From positions 1,488,001 through 1,552,000 of the forward strand of contig JBANAY010000001.1 of assembly GCA_037952775.1 (NCBI GenBank): a stretch of DNA of 64,000 nucleotides, written 5' to 3'. This DNA comes from Clonostachys chloroleuca. Lineage: Eukaryota > Ascomycota > Sordariomycetes > Hypocreales > Bionectriaceae. The translations under genes and the position numbers were made by a program. The notes under the pieces were generated by a model. That model did not search any database. It was not told the DNA's origin and saw nothing but the letters and a program-made list of their open reading frames with translations. Of this stretch, positions 1 to 12,000 are shown in pieces (the first letter of the stretch is position 1; each line of letters opens with the position of its first letter).

Positions 1-1635
1 GTACGTCCGATACGGTGAACGTAGTCCTCGATGGTTAGGGGGAACTGCGGAAGTAGGTTAGAATATGAGTAACGATGAAATTGTCGTAGTGGCTACACAT
101 ACCGTGACGTTGACGACGAGCTTGACTTCGGGGATATCAAGACCTCGGGCGGCGACATCAGTTGCGACGAGAACAGGGGTCTGGCCGGACTTGAACGCCT
201 CCAGACTCCTGGTTCGCTGCTCCTGTTTCAGGTCACCGTGAATACCTCCGACATTGATACCTTTACGCTTGAGGAAACCCTCCACGCGTGTGGCCTCCTT
301 CTTGTACAAGCAGAAGACGAGGATACGGTCGTTGCGGGCCTTGCCCTGCTGGTACTTCTTGAGGATCTGTAGAAGGCGGAACTCCTTGTCCTTGGGGTCA
401 ACAACCTCGACCTGCTGGGTGATACGGGTGTTGGCTTGGAGCTCCACAGCTCCACTGGATGTCTCCTTTCCGCTGGATCCAATGGTGATCTTGACGGGGC
501 TGACCATGAAGGTGGAAGCTAGCGCCTGGACAGACTGTGGCCATGTAGCTGTGAACATGAGGGTCTGGCGCTTTTCGCGTGGGGGGCAGGCGCCGAGGAT
601 CTCCTTGATGTCGTCCTCGAAACCCTTGTCCAGCATGCGATCGGCCTCGTCGAGAACGGCAAACTTGACGGAGCTCAAATCGACGGTGCCGTCGGACATG
701 AAATCCTTGAGACGGCCGGGGGTAGCGACAATGATGTCGGCGCCACGGTTCACGAGGGCGCGCTGATCGTCCTTGGATGCGCCACCAAAGAGACAGACGC
801 ACTTGAGCCGTAGGAGAGAGGCAACAGCCTCCATCTGGGCGTGTGTCTGCATGGCCAGCTCACGGGTTGGCGAGACAATGACGGCCTTGACGCTCTTGCC
901 GCCAACAGCGACGACAGTCTCGACGCAGGGAATGGCGAATGCCATGGTCTTTCCGGAGCCAGTCTCGGCAACACCGATGGCATCGCGGCCAGAAAGTGTG
1001 AAGGGCCAGGATGCGGACTGAATAGGCGTCGGGGCCTTGTAGTTGGCAAAGGGGGAGGGAGTCTTCTCGAGGAGATTGGTGGAGGGGAGGTGGTGGAATT
1101 GAAGAACGGGACGGAGAGTGACCTTTTCGGTCTTGGGGTCGGTGATGGTGATCTGGTTGGTGGAGAGGAAGGCGTCGATCTCGGCTTGGGGCACGTCGGA
1201 GAGGCTGATAGTCTGAACGTATTTCGACTCGGAGTCGGCGCTCGATACGGCGCCATTGCTCTTCTTGCTCTTCTTCTCCTTCTTGTCCTTCTTCTCGCCG
1301 TTGGTTGCCTCTGGCTCAGCGGACTCTGCTTGCGCAGCCTCCTTCGACTTCTTCTCCTTCTTGGCCAGCTTCTTGGCCTTCTTTCGCTCCTTCTCGGCCT
1401 TGCGCTCTGCTTCGGAATCGGCATCTTCGGCGGCGGCGGGGGTAGTCTCCTCGGACTCGACAGCTTTGCTCTTCTTCTCCTTCTTCTTCTCCTTTCTCTC
1501 CTTCTTCTCCCTCTTCAACTTCTGCTTCTCAGTCTCAACGTCGCCATTCTGGACCTTGGACTTCTTGCTCGGTCGCACGGCATCCTCGGCGCCATTGGCC
1601 TCATTTTCAGGCAACTTGTGCTTGGTGGCAGCCAT
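1..1635 (-). CDS. DBP3: DEAD-box ATP-dependent RNA helicase, Dbp3 type (3' end outside window)
   Basis: Nucleolar DEAD-box helicase; Dbp3 family members act in pre-rRNA processing for the 60S subunit. Exon 1 is 103-1635 and exon 2 begins at 44 and runs off the window; the 58-nt intron 45-102 has donor GTATGT, a CTAAC branch point and acceptor CGCAG. Splicing joins VVNVT to [15 protein letters not shown], restoring motif VI. The first ~130 residues are a Lys/Glu-rich low-complexity tail typical of Dbp3. The core follows: AETGSGKT (residues 223-230), PTREL, TPGRL, DEAD (329-332), TAT at motif III where most family members have SAT, then ARGLD. Only the last part of the helicase C domain is missing. 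Family assignment rests on the K-rich tail plus core order; Dbp2-type proteins are the nearest alternative. Confidence 0.88.
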
Positions 1636-2152
1636 TTTGAATTGTAAAGTATATCATATACTGTACAAGAGGATATCAAGGTGACCGTCGCAAGTTGATA
1701 AGAAAAGGCGGCGTGGAACCGTAGGACGGCAGAAAAAAAAATCAATTGGGCCAAAAAAATTGCGTATCGCTTATCGATAATGGATGGCGCCGATATCACC
1801 CCACCAAACACCGCTCACTTCAACGGCAATGGTCTCAATTTGATGATCATGTATGCCTGACATAGCTATGTGAAAGTTTTTTCCTAATTGGTCTTTATTT
1901 CATGATAGGGATTGTTTGTTTGAAATTTGTTTTTCCATCTGATTGTTTAGTAACCGTGCTCTGTGGCATCCAGATTTGTTCGCATTGGCGGGGCTACCAA
2001 CCTCTCAATGAGATAGTTCTCCTAGGGCGGTGATTAAACTGGCCTGGACAGGCCCGGTTCTGTCCAAAACCCGTGACTTTTTTCTATTATGGATGGCTGA
2101 GACGTCATGTATCTATGTGTATAAACTCTATGTGTCCGTTGAGATGGCACAA
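1636..2152. other. Intergenic, DBP3 upstream / GUK1 downstream
   Basis: 517 bases between the DBP3 start codon and the guanylate kinase stop codon. It must hold the DBP3 promoter and the GUK1 3' UTR. A poly-A/T-rich stretch lies at about 1730-1760. No coding sequence or RNA gene was recognised. Confidence 0.6.
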
Positions 2153-2731
2153 TTACTGTTTCTGGGCATAAACCCACTCGTCCAGCTCCTTGTATGCCTT
2201 CTCCAAGTCGTCGTTGGTGATGGTCTTGTCGAAGCCGCCCTCCTCGGCAAACGCGATCTCCTCCTTGGCCCTCTTGAGTCTCTGCTGAACGCTGTCCTCG
2301 GTCTCGGTGCCTCGTCCGCGAAGACGCTTCTCTAGCTCCTCGACGGAGGGAGGGAGGATGAAGACGTATCGCGCGTCGATGTCAGACTGGCGCACCTGCT
2401 TGACGCCCTCGATCTCGATATCCAGAACAACAACCTTGCCCTTAGCGCTCTGTTCCTGGATGGTTTTCTTGCTGGTGCCGTAGCGGTTGGAGCCGAACTT
2501 AGCGTGCTCAACGAAACCCTTGGCCTCGATCAGGGACTCGAATTCCTCCATGGACACGTAGAAGTAGTCGACACCATCCTGCTCACCGGGCCGGGGCTTG
2601 CGAGTGGTATGGGAGACGGAGAGAGTGAAGGTCTCGGGGTGCTTGTCGAAGAGCAGCTTGTACAGAGTTCCCTTGCCAACGCCGCTGGGGCCGGAGATGA
2701 CGATGGGGCGGGAGTCGGTCGGAAGAGACAT
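2153..2731 (-). CDS. GUK1: Guanylate kinase
   Basis: Phosphorylates GMP to GDP with ATP in the cytosol. The 192-residue product is the usual family length and is uninterrupted. It opens with the P-loop SGPSGVGKGT (about residues 13-22), followed by the GMP-binding region around SHTTRKPRPGE and DGVDYFYV, then the lid segment near RLRGRGTETED. The ATG at 2731 is chosen because it directly precedes the conserved core, as in yeast Guk1. The same frame stays open 84 codons further upstream to an ATG at 2983, and that extension is strongly basic with one acidic residue. It could be 5' UTR or an alternative organellar leader (see findings). Confidence 0.93.
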   Translation of the reverse strand: MSLPTDSRPIVISGPSGVGKGTLYKLLFDKHPETFTLSVSHTTRKPRPGEQDGVDYFYVSMEEFESLIEAKGFVEHAKFGSNRYGTSKKTIQEQSAKGKVVVLDIEIEGVKQVRQSDIDARYVFILPPSVEELEKRLRGRGTETEDSVQQRLKRAKEEIAFAEEGGFDKTITNDDLEKAYKELDEWVYAQKQ

Positions 2732-5729
2732 TGTGGTGTATCTCTTGGGGTTTAGATGGTTGGATTGTCTAAGAAAGGATGGGCGGTGGTGGATTCGAGG
2801 ACCGAAATGTCGGAGGGCGGGGTCAGAAGACGGGAGAACCCCAAGGCAGTTGCGATAGCGTTGAGCCAGGATTGATTTAGGCGCGATTGCCCTGGCTTGC
2901 CGTAATGAACAAACGAGGAAACTGAGATTTGTTAAGTGGTGCCTCCAACAGAGTTGCTTGTTCCACCCAGCCCAATGGTACATTCACCGAAGTCTACTCA
3001 ACGGTGGGATGTCAACACCAAGCGATGGAATTTCGTTTTTGCGAGCTCCGGCGCCTGGCAGGCATCAGCAGCCCAAGTGCATGACATAAAATTGGCATGC
3101 CCGAAAGGCCTCGACAATACTCAGCACATTGAGCCTCCAAATATCACCAAAATGTATTATTATTCACTCATGACCGTATTCATTGCTGTAATTAGAGAAT
3201 ACGAAGGCCATAACCGATATCTCAGAAATTGAGTTCGTGCGGCTGTGTGACATGCTTATGTCACCCGCCTGCATGGCTCTGGCTGTGGTTTGATCACACC
3301 TGGCGAGCAGGGTGGTGTTCCCACTAACAGCTTTGTTGGCACACACTAACGCGCCTCCCTCCAGGGCTTTGGTGGACACGATCGGAGCGCTGAATGTATA
3401 ATGAAGTTGTCAGACCTGCAGAATTGAAACAGCACCAACCAACCCGTTTATTATTACGCCGCCCAGAAAAAGAAAAAGAAAATAGCAGCCATCGTAAGCC
3501 GCTCGAAGTTCCTCCCGACAGTAATTAGGTAGATGAATAATCTGAGCTAGCTCCAGCGCATTGTGCCGGTTCCAGGAAGTTTATGTCAGATAATAACACC
3601 TGATCTCCGCGACCTCCGACGTACCGAATACCTGCTGCTAGTCATTGACGTCCTGCGCAGCGGAGGGGACGCAAAATTTTTGCTCGGTTGGGAAAAAGAT
3701 CTTTGCAAGTCAAAGGGGGGATCACGCTATGGCTTCCCTGCAGTTCTCGTCAAGCCATCACAAGCCCTGCTTGGAGGTCGGTGATCAATGCCAGTGTTAC
3801 CACATGCACTTGTTGTCCGGTACTTTGATCACTGGGCATGTACTGGGGCGGTAGGAAAACAGGCTTTGTGAGTGCTCACACTGCAATAATCCGAGACAGG
3901 CAATTGAAAGCACATGCATGGCTTTTGCTAGCGTATGTCTCTCTTTCTTCCGTCGCTAGGGCGGTGGTCAAAGCGAGCTGACAACAATAAACAATCACAA
4001 ACAACCAACAGGCATGCTACCGAGAGGACGAAACGTCGATACTGACAGGCATCAGCGAACGCTTGACAGTGCTCCGGGCGCTGAAACCGCCCTCTTACCA
4101 CAGTGGCCAGGCGCTCCAGGTGGTTTTCTGGTTTTGGGCTGCCGATCCGCAGGACATTATGACGACACCTGGCCGAGCTAGTGGTTGGGTGGATGTAACT
4201 TGATGCGCTGCACACAGTAACGGTCGGCACTGTACCCTGTACATTGGCGTGTTGGCATTCAGGGGAAGAGAGGAAGCACCCGCTCCCAGAAAAAACTTAG
4301 GTTGCGTCACAGAACCACCCCCAACTCGTGCCATCACCCTAACCTGGGTACCTGTGGTAGGTACCTGACGGAGACGCTCTCATAAAACACCGAAGGACCA
4401 GCTAGTATTAGTATTGTTGAACGGACCTCGGCGTTCGACGGCAGAGTCATGCGGCTTTTCAATGTTTGTCTCTCATCTTGCTCGCGCACACAGGTCCTGG
4501 TGATTTGGATCGGCAATCTCAGGGTTTTTCCAAGGACCTGAGCGCCATGTGTGTCTCGCCTTCTCCGCCCCGGGAATTTCCCATGACGCTCCCTGCCTCT
4601 GGCTCAGTACTTAATCTGCTGGCATCACAATGGATGCATATGCGCTGGACGGTTCTGACTAAAAATAGGTAATGGCTTCAAACAACCATGGTGGAGATCG
4701 ACGGGGCAGCTAGTATCGGGTACCTCCAGCCCTGCTGCTCCGTACAAGCGGCACTGGCTGGGTACCTCCTCAGGCCCTTCTCAGGCCTCTCTCAGGCCTC
4801 TCAGGTGGTGCTGTGCCCTCCATCCACCCAGTAATGGCACGGTACAGGTACCGCTACGAGCTGCCTGGCGTCATTTAGGCTCGTATTGGCTGGTTGACCC
4901 CAGTTTTCTATGGCGCGCGAGCAGCCATTTCCTGGCTCTCCGGATGGGGCACGCACGCAGTACCTACCTTAGGCTGAGGGAACGGCCAATCCCACGGGGC
5001 CAATTGTGCTGTCTGGCTTGATCCAGCATGAAGCAGCGTCCTTCGCGTAGACCGGTGGGGCCAATACGAGTAAATGTGTTGCCGTGGCTCAGCAGTCGCT
5101 CGATCCCGCCCTCCACGACGTACCCGTACATGCCTTACCGAGCATGGTGTAATGGCCTGCTGGCCCCTGGACGTGCAACTCTGCCAGGGACTAGGGAGCG
5201 CACCAGCCTGAGCAGCAAGGACCGCCACTAATTACGTCCATCTGATCCAGGAACCTGCTGCTGGAGTACCTCTACGCGGGCCTTTTGCTGCTGGGCTGTG
5301 GAGTCCAGGTTCCATCCCCCTCCACAACCATTCTCTTCAAAGGTTTTTTCCTTCCTCGCGGATCGTGTTCGCTCGCTGTTTGTTACATCTCCCATTCTTG
5401 GCTTGTGCTGGCCCATCCAGTGATCCAGCTTTGTCTCCTTCCCGTTCGTCGCTCGCTTAGTTTATACCCTCGCTCCTCTTCCATACACACGCCAAATCCA
5501 CACGGCTTTCTTCACGTGTGTTTGACTACATCCCGCCATTGCCGGCGACACAGTGGTCTTGTTTCGTTCTGCTATATCACTGCCTGACCCAGCTTCCATC
5601 CGGCGGAACGGCGCACATCAGGTGCTGCATTGGGCTTGCGATACACCATCGCCCAGGATACATCCCCCGCAGTACATCGAACGACTTACACCGGGAGCAG
5701 ACTACAACGTCTACACGAATTAGCACAAA
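2732..5729. other. Long divergent intergenic region, GUK1 / chitin synthase
   Basis: About 3 kb with no supportable gene. It should contain the GUK1 promoter and the chitin synthase promoter and 5' UTR (pyrimidine-rich from about 5300). A cluster of GGTACC hexamers (4347, 4360, 4719, 4761, 4847) and a tandem TCTCAGGCC motif (about 4768-4806) are the only structure seen. Open frames here are short and show no family likeness. Confidence 0.6.
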
Positions 5730-8595
5730 ATGGACCGCAACGGCCACGGGGCTGGCGGCCCAGGGGACTACAATAGAGTCTACCAACTGCAGGATATCCC
5801 CATAGACTCAACGGTGAGTAGATGCCTGTGCGAACGTCATATACACGGCGAAATAACCCTTTCTCTAATCAGCACGGATATCATACACAGACGCATCTCC
5901 CATCACATGAACAAGCACCACCAGAGAACCTATACTCGCCGGGTGGCCCTGGAGGCTACATACCAGAGCGTCGCCCCGGCAGCGCAGCTTCGGGATTCAG
6001 CTTCGATGACGACCCGACACCTCCTCTCCCCACTGGCCACCAGCCTGACTACCTTCCTCGTCCAGAGTCCGCCTTCGGTTTCGATCACTACCAGTATGGC
6101 TACGGCCGTCCCATGTCGACCTACAGTGACCCGGAGGAGAGCTGGGCAGAGAGACAGCACCAGCCTGCCGTGGAATCAGGTCTGAGACGACGTGACACCC
6201 GAAAGATCAAGCTGGTCCAGGGTTCTGTCTTGAGCATTGACTACCCCGTTCCTAGTGCCGTCAAGAATGCTGTCGAGCCTCGGTACCGTGATGTTGAAGG
6301 CGCCGATGAGGAGTTTATGAAGATGCGATACACCGCTGCTACTTGCGATCCTAACGACTTCACCCTCAAGAACGGCTACGATTTGCGTCCCCGTATGTAC
6401 AACCGTCAAACCGAGCTTCTCATCGCCATTACCTATTACAACGAAGACAAGGTGCTTCTTGCTCGTACCCTCCATGGTGTGATGCAGAACATTCGAGATA
6501 TCGTCAACCTGAAGAAATCGAAGTTCTGGAACAAGGGCGGCCCGGCATGGCAGAAGATCGTCGTCTGCTTGGTTTTCGATGGTATCGAGAAGGCCGACAA
6601 GAACGTCCTCGACGTCCTCGCAACAATCGGTATTTACCAGGATGGTGTGGTCAAGAAGGACGTTCAGGGCAAGGAAACGGTTGCCCACATCTTCGAGTAC
6701 ACCAGTCAACTCTCCATTACTCCCGACCAGCAACTCATCCGACCCTCCGCCGAGGGCAAAGCCTCGCACAATCTTCCACCTGCGCAATTCATCTTCTGTC
6801 TGAAGCAGAAGAACAGTAAGAAGATCAACTCGCATCGATGGCTGTTTAACGCTTTTGGTCGCATTCTGAACCCAGAAGTCACGATCTTGATCGATGCCGG
6901 AACGAAACCTAGCCCGGGATCTCTGCTTTCGCTCTGGGAGGGATTCTATAATGACAAGGACCTCGGCGGTGCCTGTGGCGAGATCCACGCCATGTTGGGA
7001 AAGAACGGTAGAAAGTTGTTTAACCCGCTCGTTGCTGTGCAAAACTTTGAGTATAAGATCTCCAATATTCTCGATAAGCCCCTGGAAAGCTCCTTTGGTT
7101 ATGTTACTGTCTTGCCAGGCGCCTTCTCAGCTTATCGATTCCGCGCCATCATGGGTCGACCTTTGGAGCAGTATTTCCACGGCGATCACACGCTCTCGAA
7201 GCGTTTGGGCAAGAAGGGCATCGACGGTATGAATATTTTCAAGAAGAACATGTTTTTGGCAGAGGACCGAATTTTGTGTTTCGAATTGGTCGCCAAGGCT
7301 GGTCAAAAGTGGCATTTGAGCTATATTAAGGCTGCCAAGGGCGAGACCGATGTTCCCGAGGGCGCGGCGGAATTCCTGAGCCAGCGACGTCGTTGGCTGA
7401 ACGGTTCCTTCGCTGCCTCGTTGTATTCGCTCATGCATTTCGGTCGTATCTATCGATCCGGCCATAGCATCATCCGCATGTTCTTCTTGCACATCCAACT
7501 GATCTACAGCTCTCTCAACGTCATCTTCTCTTGGTTTTCCCTGGCTTCCTTCTACCTGACGACGGCTATCATTATGAACCTGGTCGGCAGCCCGTCAATT
7601 CTTTCGGCATACCATGGCTGGCCCTTTGGTGATACGGCGACTCCAATCCTCAACACTCTGATCCGCTACTTGTATATTGTTTTCTTACTTATCCAGTTCA
7701 TTCTGGCGCTTGGTAATCGACCAAAGGGCTCTAGATTCACGTATGTGGCTTCATTTGTCGTCTTCGGCCTCATCCAGTTGTATATCTTGATTTTGTCCTT
7801 CTACCTGGTGTACCGTGCTCTGCGCGATCCAATCAGCAACTCGATCGACACCTCATCTGGTATTGCGTTCTTTCGGAGTTTCTTCAGTAATGACGGTATC
7901 GCGGGAGTCATTTTGCTCGCCATCATCACCATCTACGGATTGAACTATCTCGCTTCCTTCCTCTACATGGATCCATGGCACATGTTCCACTCGTTCCCTT
8001 ACTACTTGGTGCTCATGTCAACCTACATCAACATTCTCATGGTCTACGCATTCAACAACTGGCACGACGTGTCTTGGGGAACGAAGGGTTCTGACAAGGC
8101 CGACACACTTCCTTCGGCTGAAGTGAAGAAGGACAAAGTTGGTAACGTAATCGTTGAAGAAGTGGACCGTGAGCAGGAGGATATCGACAGTCAGTTCAAG
8201 AAGACTGTCTATCGTGCGTTGACGCCCTTCGTGGAAGAAGAGGAGGTCGAGAAGACGGACCCAGAGGATTCGTACAAGTCTTTCCGTACCGGCCTAGTCG
8301 TGTCTTGGCTCCTGTCGAATTTGATCCTCATTGTTGGTGTAACGAGTGACGAGTTTGAGGCGGTCGGCGTACAGGTAAGGAACAATTCTATATCCGACCA
8401 TCGCTCGCATGGTAGCAGATGCCACAGACACAGCATGCTAACTAACTTATTCAACAGAAAGCTTCAGAGAGCCGAACACCCATGTTCTTCCGAACGCTCC
8501 TGTACTTCACCGCCGGTCTCTCCATCGTCCGTTTCCTCGGTTTCCTCTGGTTCTTGGCTAAGACTGGTCTCATGTGCTGCTTCGCCAGACGTTAA
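5730..8595 (+). CDS. Chitin synthase, class III
   Basis: Processive plasma-membrane enzyme polymerising UDP-GlcNAc into chitin for hyphal walls. Three exons, 5730-5813, 5873-8374 and 8458-8595, are in phase and give 907 residues. The N-terminus carries the YQLQDIP stretch seen in fungal chitin synthases. The entry into the catalytic domain ([17 protein letters not shown]) matches my recollection of class III enzymes (Aspergillus ChsG/ChsB, Neurospora chs-1) rather than classes I/II. Catalytic motifs include [11 protein letters not shown] and [10 protein letters not shown], followed by a C-terminal bundle of about seven membrane segments. The last exon ends in the conserved [17 protein letters not shown] tail. 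Reading on without splicing the 83-nt second intron gives a spurious 972-residue frame. Class assignment is from memory of conserved blocks. Confidence 0.93.
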
Positions 8596-10463
8596 GAACC
8601 ATATCAGGAAGGGAATTGGAGTATTGCTTGATTTACTATTCTCCGAAATGACTTTCTTCAATTTAAAACGCAAAACATTCTGCAACGACCAAAGAATGAC
8701 AATATTTCAATCATATTTCTCAATATTTACTTATTATTAGAATGGCGAATCTACTGGGCAGCCCTATTGGCAATTTGGACGCGGGTGGTTGTGCGATATT
8801 GGGCATTTTCCCACCTACATTTGCTGGCTCTTTTCTTCATATTTTTCTTTATTCCTGTTCTCTCGGACCTGGTTATCTTGGTGGCTGCGCTACGTCTTAT
8901 TGCGTACACCTATGACATGACATATTGTATTGTACTTAATACATGGTGGCGATGGGGTTTATTGGTATTTGCTAACTTAACTTGGGCACACGGACGCCAT
9001 TCCTAACTATCCAACCTAAGATTCTCTGGCCCCTGGTCTACGTGAATATGAACTGCTCGGTAACAGGGTATTGGCTGGGAGATGATGAGGATTTTCTACG
9101 ACATCCTGCAGGATTGGAAACGGCTGGGTCCTGTCTGATCTGTAACTTGGCCGAGGCTTCCAGGGTCTTCTTCCGCCCTACCCTTGCCTGATCGTAGTGC
9201 TGGCAAGGCTCACATCTCCAAGGCTCCCCTGTCATGCACGTAATACGCTTCTTGCTGGGAGCTGTATTACGTCGTTTTGTTGCCCTGTCCAGTAGTAGCT
9301 CTGCTTCCAACTGAGTAGATATTCATCCACAGGTAATACATGGCAAGGTAGTAAGTAAGGGGCATACGGCCAACAACTCCACGTATGAGCAGGCGGCAAC
9401 ATGAGGGTTGAATTACTGATGAGTCCTAATTATAGCTGCCGATTTCCATTACATGGTGCTGCTAAATTGAGAACCCTGCCGCCCATCCCGATCCCGTGTC
9501 TGGTAGTGCGAGCGAAGATTGAATCAACCGCCATCTGACCTTCTGCGGTGGCAAAGACCCCCTACCATGTTCTCGTCGTCGTCCTTATCCAACCACACCG
9601 TTCGTCCGCTGCCTTCCATCCACCCTCCACCATGCCGCTGCTCTGACGTCGTCACCTGCCGAGCCACGCCTGGTCATCAAGCCATGAACCAGATCAATGC
9701 CGCCATGGCACTCGGCATGTGGCGGCCACTGGTAAGCGATGCTCGCCCTCCCCCACCCACGTACGTGCTGCTCATGTACATGTACACTCAACAAAAAGAA
9801 AAAGCATCGGGTGTGATTGGTGCGCGCAGATATCAGACAGAGGCTGCCCTCAGCACCAGCCGCAAGTCCGCGTCAGGCCCTACGTGGAAAAAACTGACAC
9901 AGCCCGCTCCGATGTACCAGCTCCACCCCGGCGTGTTATGTGAGAATGATGATTTATGCTTTGGGACTTGTTAAACGCTCTTGCGCTATGTATCCGCACA
10001 GTGCAAATACCAGCCCGGAGGAAACCTAATCTGCCATGGGAGGTAGGCGATACATGGCAGATTCCGCCAATCGGTTTCGTGGGAGATTCCGCCTAACGGG
10101 TCGGTTGTCCCGGGAGGTTTTTGTTGGCTGTTTCCACGGGTACAGATAGAACGGTAAAGGATTTTGAGTTTCACGGTAAAGAACGGGTAGGCATTTTTTG
10201 GGATTGTCAGGTTGTGAATTCATTTACCAATGTCCTTGGTATGGTGAACTGAAACTGCTGACTTGATAATATAGAAGTATATGTGTGATATCCGACCTCT
10301 CCCTCTCTATCCCTATCCCCAACCCTCAAATAAGCTTCAAATTGTTCATCTCCTCCGGCTATTTAACTTTCTCCTTCTCTAACTAGGTATGCTTGTCTGA
10401 GAAGGCCCCGATGGTGTTCCCTCCTGGGTCCTGGTTTGTAGTTCTCTAGTGCGACAAGCTCGT
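8596..10463. other. Convergent intergenic region
   Basis: About 1.9 kb between the 3' ends of the chitin synthase and the DUF2306 gene. Short frames exist (for example a 151-codon one on plus at 9519-9974) but show neither conserved motifs nor plausible splicing. The AGATTCCGCC decamer occurs twice (about 10060-10095). No gene is called. Confidence 0.55.
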
Positions 10464-11579
10464 CTAAGGTTCAGGCTCGACAACTCCTCCAGCGTTCTGA
10501 ACAGACAACTCCCCCTCGCTGTGACTATCCTTTCCCGGAGCCTCCAGCTCGCGGCCAAGCTTGTAGTCGAACTCCTCAGTGTCCCCCAGGGCCTGCGCGG
10601 TCAACCAGCTCGCATCGCCGGGCATCTTCCAGCCCCTCTTCAGCTGCCTCTCATAGCTCACCCGCTTCAGCCTGCTGGCCTCGGCCGGCGTCAGGTGCAG
10701 GTAGATCTCCACGCCGACGATGTGGATGAACATGGCGAGGAGGAGGGAGAAGGCGAACGTAGCCTGCACCGCGGCGCCGATCTCGTGCAGCTTCGGGATC
10801 CCCTGCGGCGTGGGCTGGGCGTTGCCGTCGGCGCGCACGGCGACCCAGCCGTCCGAGTTGTTGGCGCAGGACGGGTAGAATAGGGGCGCGAGCCCGGGTT
10901 GGACGAGGCTGTCGATGGTGTCGACGGAACGGCAGGTCATGGGGACGTACATGTCCGTGAGGCCGGAGACGATGGGCAGCGCGGCCAGCTGGATGAGGCG
11001 CTGGGTGACGATGACGAAGGAGATGACCCAGCAGCGGAGCATCCACGCCCTGTGCTGGTCGATCTGGAGCCGCTTGATGCTGACGTAGGCCAGCACAGCG
11101 CAGGTGACAGAGAGGACGGCCAGGAAGCCGACGGCCATGCGGGTGTCGAGGCTGCCGCCCAGGGCCCTGTCCGCCATGAGGATGGCGCTGGCGTTGCTGC
11201 CGAGGAGGAGGGTCAGGAGGAGGTAGCCGTTGAGGCGGTGGAAGAGCATGAACTTGTGGCGGATGATGGGGAGGAACTGCCAGAGGAGGAGGAAGCCGAT
11301 GGGGATGACGCAGATGAGGTGCATGAGGATCGCGACGCGGTGCCGGCCTGCTTTCTGCCACTCCCAGTCGCCGGTCACCCATTTCTCGTTCTTGTAGGTG
11401 TTGTCGAGGTCAAGGTACATGGCCCTGGAGGCGCAGAAGCCCAGGCTGCCGCCTCCTAGGATGAACCAGAGAGGGAAGGCATAGCCTTTCTTGAACCCTA
11501 GGGGGTTGTAGATGCGACGGACGAAGGCCACGAACTTGTTCGGGGCCTCCTTTCCGTGGGACTTGTAGTAGAAAGGCAT
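10464..11579 (-). CDS. DUF2306-type multi-pass membrane protein (paralogue A)
   Basis: Single-exon 371-residue membrane protein resembling the uncharacterised DUF2306 family; function unknown. Seven or so hydrophobic segments are visible, for example around ILMHLICVIPIGFLLLW, LLLTLLLGSNASAILMA and AFSLLLAMFIHIVGVEIYL. Family-type motifs are the FHRLNGY turn, IDQHRAWMLRCWV in the middle and LTPAEASRLKRVSYERQL near the C-terminus. The cytosolic tail is acidic. The second copy at 28873-29999 shares all three motifs, so the window holds two diverged paralogues 17 kb apart. Third positions are strongly GC. The ATG at 11579 precedes a short soluble N-terminus and is the only reasonable start. Confidence 0.85.
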   Translation of the reverse strand: MPFYYKSHGKEAPNKFVAFVRRIYNPLGFKKGYAFPLWFILGGGSLGFCASRAMYLDLDNTYKNEKWVTGDWEWQKAGRHRVAILMHLICVIPIGFLLLWQFLPIIRHKFMLFHRLNGYLLLTLLLGSNASAILMADRALGGSLDTRMAVGFLAVLSVTCAVLAYVSIKRLQIDQHRAWMLRCWVISFVIVTQRLIQLAALPIVSGLTDMYVPMTCRSVDTIDSLVQPGLAPLFYPSCANNSDGWVAVRADGNAQPTPQGIPKLHEIGAAVQATFAFSLLLAMFIHIVGVEIYLHLTPAEASRLKRVSYERQLKRGWKMPGDASWLTAQALGDTEEFDYKLGRELEAPGKDSHSEGELSVQNAGGVVEPEP

Positions 11580-12000
11580 TGTTGCGAATAACAGAGCTGG
11601 AAGGATAATAGAGAGAAGACCAGCAGTAAAGGGATTTTATCTAAGGAGAGAGTCGAAAGGCTTCTTGGAGTTGAACTGACACAGGAAGTTTTCGACCTCG
11701 AATTTGTGCGTCCGGCCATGTTTCTTTATAGTGCTCTCTCAGTCATCCATCCCCTTGTGTATGATGCCAGCGCCCGTCGTGATACTCCCTCATCTGTTGT
11801 GAATTGTAAGACTCCCCTGCCCCTCTATCCATTACGTATTCAACTTTTCGACGCCCAAGCCGCATCTCACGGTGAAGCTCTAACAGGGGATCGACATTGT
11901 CTTTCGCACTCGGATTGAGGAAAACGGCCAGGTGGGGCCTGCCATGACAACTCGGCAGTGCAGATTGGTCACCGTTAAGGCTAACGGTCCGTAATGATCG

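Noticed and set aside
841..1647. 268-codon plus-strand Leu-rich frame
   Set aside because: Antisense of the Lys/Glu-rich DBP3 coding exon; Leu runs are the complement of AAG/GAG codons.
5130..5200. tRNA-like GTGTAATGGCC segment
   Set aside because: D-arm resemblance only; no T-arm or acceptor stem follows.
5822..8740. Unspliced 972-residue chitin synthase
   Set aside because: It reads through the 59- and 83-nt introns, losing the conserved N-terminal exon and the CCFARR C-terminus recovered by splicing.
9519..9974. 151-codon plus-strand frame downstream of chitin synthase
   Set aside because: Low-complexity Pro/Ser composition, no motif, lies in a convergent 3' region.
10651..11459. Long His/Arg/Pro-rich and acidic frames overlapping the DUF2306 gene on both strands
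   Set aside because: Low-complexity products of GC-rich codon bias; the 371-residue membrane frame is the coherent one.
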